Source: Streptomyces smaragdinus
Lineage (GTDB): Bacteria > Actinomycetota > Actinomycetes > Streptomycetales > Streptomycetaceae
Direction: 5' to 3'
DNA: 64,000 nt
Assembly: GCF_009604385.1 (NCBI RefSeq)
Contig: NZ_WEGJ01000033.1
Location: forward strand, 1 to 64,000
Shown: positions 59,605 to 64,000 of the stretch, piece by piece
Numbering within the stretch: position 1 is the first letter of the stretch
How the letters are laid out: every line of letters begins with the position of its first letter
Program-made: the position numbers and the translations under genes
Notes under the pieces: model-generated
Seen by the model: the letters and a program-made list of their open reading frames with translations, nothing else
Database searches by the model: none
What the model was told of the DNA's origin: nothing

Positions 59605-60489
59605 CTACCCGACGTGCCCCCGCCCCGGCGGCGGATTCAACGTCCCCGAAACCGACTCCCCCCACTCCGTCACCGAAACCGCGTCCCCCACGCGGATCCG
59701 TCCGTCCCGGACGACGGCGGCCTTCACCCCGAAGCTCAGCTTCCCCTCGAAGGCCGGCTCCCGCCGGTACGTGGCCAGCGTCCGAATCGGCTCCGGGCCC
59801 GCCCGCCGCCCCGTCACCTGATCCACCAGCGGCACATTGCACCGGATCGCGATCACGGAGTACGCGACCTCCGCCTCCCCGACCGTCATCCGACGGATCC
59901 GATCCTCGAAGTGCGGCTCGTCGGACCCCGTCAGCACCACGTTCGGCCGGAACCGGCTCATCGGCACCGCCGCCGCGTCCCCCCGCTCCGCGATCAGCGC
60001 GTTCAGCCGGTCCAGCGACGCCGTCGAGGTCACCAGCAGCGCGTGCGCGTCCCCGAAGTTGACCTTCCCCGGCGTCTCGCCCCACCCGTCCCGGTCGAAA
60101 CCGGGCCGTACCCGTACAAGCCGGGACTTGGCCCCCAGCGCCTCGGAGAACCACTCGGCGACCTCGTCGCCCTGGTCCACCGCCTCGCCCATCTCCCGCT
60201 TGAACATCGTCACCCCGACCCGCGACCCGTCGAAGGCCACCGGCACGGTCAGCGGCTCCACGTCCGGTGCCGACAGGCGCAGCCCCGCGCCGTCGTCCAG
60301 CACCTCCGCCGTGACGGCCGCCATCCCGGGCAGCTTGCGCTGGCTGCGGAAGGAGTTGTCGCCGGCGTCCACGACCATGAACATCCGGTCGTGCGCCAGC
60401 CCCGCGACACCCGCCTCGGCGGCCTCGACACGTACGCCGCGACATCCCTTGATCGGGTAGTACGTCAGCTCCTGAACGGTGATCCCCAT
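59605..60489 (-). CDS. MOSC domain protein (YcbX/mARC-like)
   Basis: A 294-aa molybdenum-cofactor protein. An N-terminal MOSC_N beta-barrel (YYPIKGCRGVRVEAAEAGVAGLAHDRMFMVV) precedes the MOSC domain (RFRPNVVLTG, then FEDRIRRMTVG and IRCNVPLVDQVTGRRAGPEPIRTLATYR). The Cys in IRCNVP is the expected Moco thiolate ligand. Such enzymes reduce N-hydroxylated compounds. ATG 60489 opens the frame, 45 bp from the divergent uracil-DNA glycosylase gene. Confidence 0.92.
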   Translation of the reverse strand: MGITVQELTYYPIKGCRGVRVEAAEAGVAGLAHDRMFMVVDAGDNSFRSQRKLPGMAAVTAEVLDDGAGLRLSAPDVEPLTVPVAFDGSRVGVTMFKREMGEAVDQGDEVAEWFSEALGAKSRLVRVRPGFDRDGWGETPGKVNFGDAHALLVTSTASLDRLNALIAERGDAAAVPMSRFRPNVVLTGSDEPHFEDRIRRMTVGEAEVAYSVIAIRCNVPLVDQVTGRRAGPEPIRTLATYRREPAFEGKLSFGVKAAVVRDGRIRVGDAVSVTEWGESVSGTLNPPPGRGHVG

Positions 60490-60534
60490 GGCAAGGAGCC
60501 TAACCGGAGTCCCCGGGTACGTAATGATCGGGAC

Positions 60535-61293
60535 ATGGCACCCGCCCCGCCCTCCGGCTCCCCCGCGTTCCCCGAGCACCGCGCCCGTACCGCCCGCACC
60601 CTCCCCGTGCTGGACGAGCGGATCACCCACTGCCGGGCCTGCCCCCGGCTGGTCGAGTGGCGCGAGGAGACCGCCCGCGTCAAACGGCGCGCCTTCGCCG
60701 GCGAGGACTACTGGGGCCGCCCGGTCCCCGGCTTCGGCCCCTCCGACGCCCGGCTGGCGATCATCGGCCTCGCCCCCGCCGCACACGGCGCGAACCGCAC
60801 CGGGCGGATGTTCACCGGCGACCGCTCCGGCGACGTCCTGTACGCCGCCCTGCACGCGGAGGGACTGGCGAGCCAACCGACGTCCGTCCGCCGCGACGAC
60901 GGCCTCGAGCTGTACGGCGTACGCATCACCGCCCCCGTCCACTGCGCGCCGCCCGCCAACAAACCCACCCCCGGCGAACGCGACACCTGCCGCCCCTGGC
61001 TCGCCGCCGAGCTCACCCTCCTGCGTCCCACCGTCCGGGCGGTCGTCGTCCTCGGCGCCTTCGGCTGGCAGGCGGCCCTCCCCGCGCTCACCGCGGCCGG
61101 CTGGGAGGTGCCGCGCCCGCGGCCGGTGTTCGGACACGGGGCGCACACGGTGCTGACGTCAGCCACTGCATCGGATCTTCACCTCTTCGGGTGTTATCAC
61201 GTCAGCCAGCAGAACACCTTCACCGGCCGCCTCACCCCCGCCATGCTCCGGGCGGTACTGCGGGACGCCGCGCGGGCGGCGGGCCTGCGTTGA
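60535..61293 (+). CDS. uracil-DNA glycosylase, family 5 (UDGB type)
   Basis: A 252-aa base-excision repair enzyme with an Fe-S cluster. Motifs: HCRACPRLVEW with the first two Cys, GLAPAAHGANRTGRMFTGDRSG (uracil-binding loop), VHCAPPANKPTPGERDTC with the remaining Cys ligands, and the C-terminal CYHVSQQNTFTGRLT loop that inserts into DNA. ATG 60535. The absence of a polar Asp/Asn in the first motif is typical of family 5, which also removes hypoxanthine. Confidence 0.93.
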   Translation: MAPAPPSGSPAFPEHRARTARTLPVLDERITHCRACPRLVEWREETARVKRRAFAGEDYWGRPVPGFGPSDARLAIIGLAPAAHGANRTGRMFTGDRSGDVLYAALHAEGLASQPTSVRRDDGLELYGVRITAPVHCAPPANKPTPGERDTCRPWLAAELTLLRPTVRAVVVLGAFGWQAALPALTAAGWEVPRPRPVFGHGAHTVLTSATASDLHLFGCYHVSQQNTFTGRLTPAMLRAVLRDAARAAGLR

Positions 61294-61376
61294 GTGGGTC
61301 AACTCCGCGCCGGTGAACGGGTGACGGCGCCCGTGGCACGGCGGAATTGTCAGTGCCGGCCGGGACAATCGGGGGC

Positions 61377-61556
61377 ATGGACGAGGAGCTGCTCGAGGTG
61401 ATGGGTGCCGTCGCGGGTCTGCTGCCGGACGACGGGGCGTACGAAGTGGTGCGGCTGGACCGCGAGTTCTGGGCCGCCCGCGCGGCGCAGCGCGAGGCGG
61501 ACCGGATCGAGGTCGAGGCGATCGCGCGGGCGAGCGGAATGGGGGACGGCCCGTAA
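61377..61556 (+). CDS. small hypothetical protein
   Basis: A 59-aa acidic helical protein (EELLEVMGAVAGLLPDDGAYEVV, then FWAARAAQREADRIEVEAIAR). ATG 61377 follows a G-rich stretch that could serve as ribosome site. It is convergent with the HAD phosphatase gene. The amino-acid content is gene-like and the length is right for small conserved actinomycete proteins, but I do not recognise it. Confidence 0.55.
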   Translation: MDEELLEVMGAVAGLLPDDGAYEVVRLDREFWAARAAQREADRIEVEAIARASGMGDGP

Positions 61557-61593
61557 CGGAACGGCGGCCGAAGGGGGTTGCGCCAAGGAGGCG

Positions 61594-62223
61594 TCAGCCC
61601 CCCAGCACCAGCCCCGGCACCTCCCGCGGATGCTCCGCGCGGACGTGCCCGGGGACGACGGCCGCGGCGGCGTCCCACGCGGCGTGCACGGGGCGGGCGC
61701 CCGCTGCCGTCGCGCAGCCCAGGTCGGCCTCGGTGTCCCCGACGTAGGCGGCCCGCGCGGCGTCCGTGCCGAGCGCCGCGCACGCCTGGCGCAGCCCGTC
61801 GGCGGCGGGCTTCTGCCGCGCGACCTCCTCCCCGGTGACGAGCACGGGGAAGTACGGGGCGAGCCCGCTCATCGTCAGTGACCGCTCGGCCCCCACCCGC
61901 GAGGCCCCCGTGTAGACGGCGAGCACGGCCCCGTCCGTCCGCAGCGTGTCCAGCATCTCCGGCACCCCGGGGAAGGCCTCGACGGACGTGACGCGCTCCC
62001 GGATGCCCGCCCGGTGCCGGGCCAGCTCGGCCTCGGTGACGGGCCGCCCCAGGAAGTGCGCGAGCACCACGGCGGCCGTCCCCAGCGGGAACGCCCCCAG
62101 GATCTCCGCCCGCCCCACCTCGGGCCCGCCGAGCTCACGTACGGTCGCCGCGTAACCACCGACGATGACCGGCATCGTGTCGACGAGCGTCCCGTCGAGG
62201 TCGAACACCACGGCCTTCTTCAT
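61594..62223 (-). CDS. HAD-superfamily phosphatase (phosphoglycolate phosphatase-like)
   Basis: A 209-aa HAD hydrolase. Motif I FDLDGTLVDTM carries the two catalytic Asp. Motif II is AVYTGAS. Motif III Lys is in EEVARQKPAADGL. Motif IV is YVGDTEADLGCATAAG. The cap domain of about 70 residues is C1-type, as in phosphoglycolate and beta-phosphoglucomutase-like enzymes. ATG 62223. Substrate unknown. Confidence 0.92.
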   Translation of the reverse strand: MKKAVVFDLDGTLVDTMPVIVGGYAATVRELGGPEVGRAEILGAFPLGTAAVVLAHFLGRPVTEAELARHRAGIRERVTSVEAFPGVPEMLDTLRTDGAVLAVYTGASRVGAERSLTMSGLAPYFPVLVTGEEVARQKPAADGLRQACAALGTDAARAAYVGDTEADLGCATAAGARPVHAAWDAAAAVVPGHVRAEHPREVPGLVLGG

Positions 62224-62249
62224 GTGCCGGACGCTAACAGGAGACGAGA

Positions 62250-62780
62250 ATGTCAGTGGCGGGTGGCAAGCTCACTGATATGGGCTACGAGTCGCTGCGG
62301 GTGCAGGAGACGGTTCGCGTGCGGGAGACGGTGCGTCTGCGGGCGGTCGAGGAGGCTGACCTGGAGGTCTTCTTCGCGCACGAGCACGACCCGGAGAACG
62401 TCTTCCGGTCGAAGTTCCAGCCGCGCGCCCACGACCGCTTCATGCGGCACTGGCGGACGGCGGTGCTCGGCGACCCCACGGTCCTCGTCCGGGCGGCCCT
62501 GGTCGACGGCGTGGTGGCGGGCAGCACCGTGGCCTGGTGGGACGGCGACCGCCGCTTCGTCGGCTATGTCTTCGGCCGCGAGTTCTGGGGCCGGGGCATC
62601 GCGACGCAGGCCCTCACCCAGTTCCTCCGGCTGGAGCGGACCCGCCCGCTGTACGCCGACCCGTACGCGGGGAACACGGGCTCCCTGCGCCTGCTGGAGC
62701 GGATGGGTTTCAAGCGCGGCGAGTCGTTCCTGCACGGGGACAACGCGCACGTGATGTACACGCTGGGGCCCCGGGTCTGA
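62250..62780 (+). CDS. GNAT-family N-acetyltransferase
   Basis: A 176-aa acetyltransferase. The N-terminal strand is VRLRAVEEADLEVFFAHEHDPE. The acetyl-CoA loop is FGREFWGRGIATQALTQFLR (R/QxxGxG/A-like). It ends with YAGNTGSLRLLERMGFKRG, typical of RimJ/RimL-type enzymes. ATG 62250 follows AGGAG. The N-terminus has three near-copies of the unit VRETVR. Divergent from the HAD gene. Confidence 0.9.
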   Translation: MSVAGGKLTDMGYESLRVQETVRVRETVRLRAVEEADLEVFFAHEHDPENVFRSKFQPRAHDRFMRHWRTAVLGDPTVLVRAALVDGVVAGSTVAWWDGDRRFVGYVFGREFWGRGIATQALTQFLRLERTRPLYADPYAGNTGSLRLLERMGFKRGESFLHGDNAHVMYTLGPRV

Positions 62781-62786
62781 GAGGAG

Positions 62787-62999
62787 TCAGCTCGCCCCCC
62801 GGACCACCAGCGACGACAGCAGCTTCTCCGTCGCCTCCGCCACCGCGTCGACCGCCGCGTCGAACGCCTCCGCGTTGTGCGCGGCCGGACGGCGGAATCC
62901 CGAGATCTTCCGTACGTACTGCAGCGCCGCCGCCCGCATGTCCTCCTCGGTGACGGACTCCTCGAACGGGGGGCGCAGCGTCTTGATACTCCGGCACAT
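62787..62999 (-). CDS. DUF2277 family protein
   Basis: A 70-aa protein beginning MCRSIKTLRPPFEESVTEEDMRAAALQYVRKISGFRRPA, a near-perfect DUF2277 signature including the early Cys and the PP motif. Function unknown across the family. ATG 62999. Its stop is 7 bp from the convergent acetyltransferase stop. Confidence 0.92.
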   Translation of the reverse strand: MCRSIKTLRPPFEESVTEEDMRAAALQYVRKISGFRRPAAHNAEAFDAAVDAVAEATEKLLSSLVVRGAS

Positions 63000-63036
63000 A
63001 CTTACGACGGTACGCGCCCCCACCGACAGACCGCCC

Positions 63037-63612
63037 CTACCCGACGGCCACCCGCATAACCGGCCGCTTCGGCGTCCGCCGCGCCACCTCCGTAAAACCC
63101 TCCGCGGCCAGCAGCGACACCAGCCCGTGGTACGCGTCGTCCGCCGCCACCGGCCCCAGCGCGTCATCCACCGGATACGCCTCCACAACCTTCGCCCCGC
63201 CGTCCCGGGCGTAGTCCACCCCCGCCCGCACCAGCGCCCGGGCCACCCCCGCCCCCCGGTGCTCACGCCCGACGTACAGGCAGACCAGCGACCACACCGG
63301 GGTGTCGTCCACGGGCTTGCTCACCGGCGACCGCCCCAGCCGCGAGAAGTCCCCGTACGGCGCGACGGACACCCACCCCGCGGGCTTCCCGCCCCGGTAC
63401 GCCACCAGCCCCGTCGGCGCACCGGCGTCGACCAGCCCCTTCAGCGCCTCCCGCCGCTCCGCGTCCCCCGTCTCCCGCCGCTCCTGCGGCGACTGGCGGA
63501 ACCACATGCACCAGCACCCCTTCACCGCGCCCCGCCGCCCGAGCAGTTCCGTCACGTCGTCCCAGGTGCCGGGGGTGGCCGGGGCGACGGTGATCTGTTC
63601 CGTACCGTCCAT
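63037..63612 (-). CDS. GNAT-family N-acetyltransferase
   Basis: A 191-aa acetyltransferase with KGCWCMWFRQ near the N-terminus, GKPAGWVSVAPYGDFSRL, and the acetyl-CoA motif YVGREHRGAGVARALVRAGVDYARDGGAKVVEAYPVD. ATG 63612 is the first Met; TTG 63633 is in frame but less likely. The KGCWCM cysteines mark a subgroup of uncharacterised actinomycete GNATs. It lies on the same strand just upstream of the DUF2277 gene. Confidence 0.9.
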   Translation of the reverse strand: MDGTEQITVAPATPGTWDDVTELLGRRGAVKGCWCMWFRQSPQERRETGDAERREALKGLVDAGAPTGLVAYRGGKPAGWVSVAPYGDFSRLGRSPVSKPVDDTPVWSLVCLYVGREHRGAGVARALVRAGVDYARDGGAKVVEAYPVDDALGPVAADDAYHGLVSLLAAEGFTEVARRTPKRPVMRVAVG

Positions 63613-63721
63613 GGGGGGAGCGTAGAGGGGCAAGCCGAAATAATTCTCCGCCGGAGCGACACGCGGGGCCCGAACCGCCGCGTCATGGGGATAGACGCAT
63701 GACAGAGGAGAGGAGCCACCG

Positions 63722-64000
63722 ATGGGGCCGGCACAAGAGCGGCACTATCTGGAGTTCGCCTCGGCACGCGCCGGGCATCTGTACCGGTCGGCCTGCCTGC
63801 TCACCGGCGGTGACACCCACCGGGCCGAGGATCTCGTCCAGGAGACCCTCGGCCGGATGTTTGTCACGTGGCGCAGGATCAAGCAGGTCGACAACCCCGC
63901 CGGATACGCGCAGACCGTGCTGGTACGCACCTTCCTCACCCAGCAGCGGCGGCGCAGCAGCACCGAACGTCCCACGGGCGAGTTCCCCGACCTGCCCGAG
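63722..64000 (+). CDS. SigE-family ECF sigma factor, truncated by the window end
   Basis: The first 93 codons of an extracytoplasmic-function sigma factor. Region 2 is clear: EFASARAGHLYRSACLLTGGDTHRAEDLVQETLGRMFVTWRRI, with the -10-binding segment DNPAGYAQTVLVRTFLTQQRRR. ATG 63722 follows an AGGAG site (GAGAGGAGCC). Region 4 and any anti-sigma gene lie beyond position 64000, so the class cannot be settled. Confidence 0.92.
   Translation, partial: MGPAQERHYLEFASARAGHLYRSACLLTGGDTHRAEDLVQETLGRMFVTWRRIKQVDNPAGYAQTVLVRTFLTQQRRRSSTERPTGEFPDLPE

Noticed and set aside
58873..59821. Overlapping plus-strand frames up to 309 codons between the alpha/beta hydrolase and MOSC genes
   Set aside because: Translations are low-complexity Arg/Pro/Gly strings running through hairpins and direct repeats, with no homologous motif.

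Overview
The base composition (very high GC, strong C/G third-position bias, GTG and TTG starts, many ATGA/GTGA stop-start overlaps) and the gene content (WhiJ-type XRE/DUF397 pair, MbtH protein, secreted GH19 chitinase with ricin-type repeats, SigE-family sigma factor, tRNA-Thr next to holB) point to a Streptomyces chromosome. All assignments were read by eye from sequence; no database search was run.

Layout. 1-3.2 kb: core genes (holB, a secreted peptidase-like lipoprotein, tRNA-Thr(CGT) with a terminator). 3.4-7.3 kb: an accessory block beginning with a 134-aa protein whose C-terminus carries a RHIM-like amyloid-type motif and ending with an NB-ARC/TPR protein whose extreme N-terminus carries a matching motif, with a DUF6879 gene pair between. 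This resembles a bacterial NLR/effector cell-death pair. 7.5-9.3 kb: WhiJ-type XRE regulator, DUF397 protein and two small divergent genes. 10-15.3 kb: secreted proteins (GH19 chitinase, two divergent lamin-tail-domain proteins). 15.4-20.4 kb: a FAD/Fe-S oxidoreductase and a large unknown protein, followed by a decayed methyltransferase and an excalibur/PASTA membrane protein.

22.1-41.6 kb: a nonribosomal peptide cluster. One tightly overlapping plus-strand operon encodes C-A-PCP, C-A-PCP-TE-MFS (one polypeptide, TE with a Cys nucleophile), an AMP ligase, C-A-PCP, MbtH, an acyl carrier protein, a free condensation domain and a dimethylformamidase-like/tectonin-like protein. A convergent minus-strand pair encodes a PhyH-type oxygenase and a DUF6271 protein. 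The adenylation codes read by eye suggest Ser (second NRPS) and Gly (third); the first is unassigned. No pathway regulator is present. A GTCCAGACC element lies in the promoters of both transcription units and also in the chitinase promoter, which suggests shared chitin/GlcNAc (DasR-type) control.

41.7-64 kb: mostly ordinary genes. These include a KhtTU-like antiporter pair, DUF2252, a ClC channel, a sortase-signal surface protein, a secreted Hcp-like protein, a DUF433/PIN-like toxin-antitoxin pair, a LysR regulator divergent from an MFS/isochorismatase operon, a crotonase and an acyl-CoA ligase, a Cys-rich HTH regulator, a MOSC protein, a family-5 uracil-DNA glycosylase, a HAD phosphatase, two GNATs and the start of a SigE-family sigma factor cut by the window end. 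Gene-free stretches hold a regulator remnant (49.4 kb) and a hairpin/direct-repeat region (58.9-59.5 kb).
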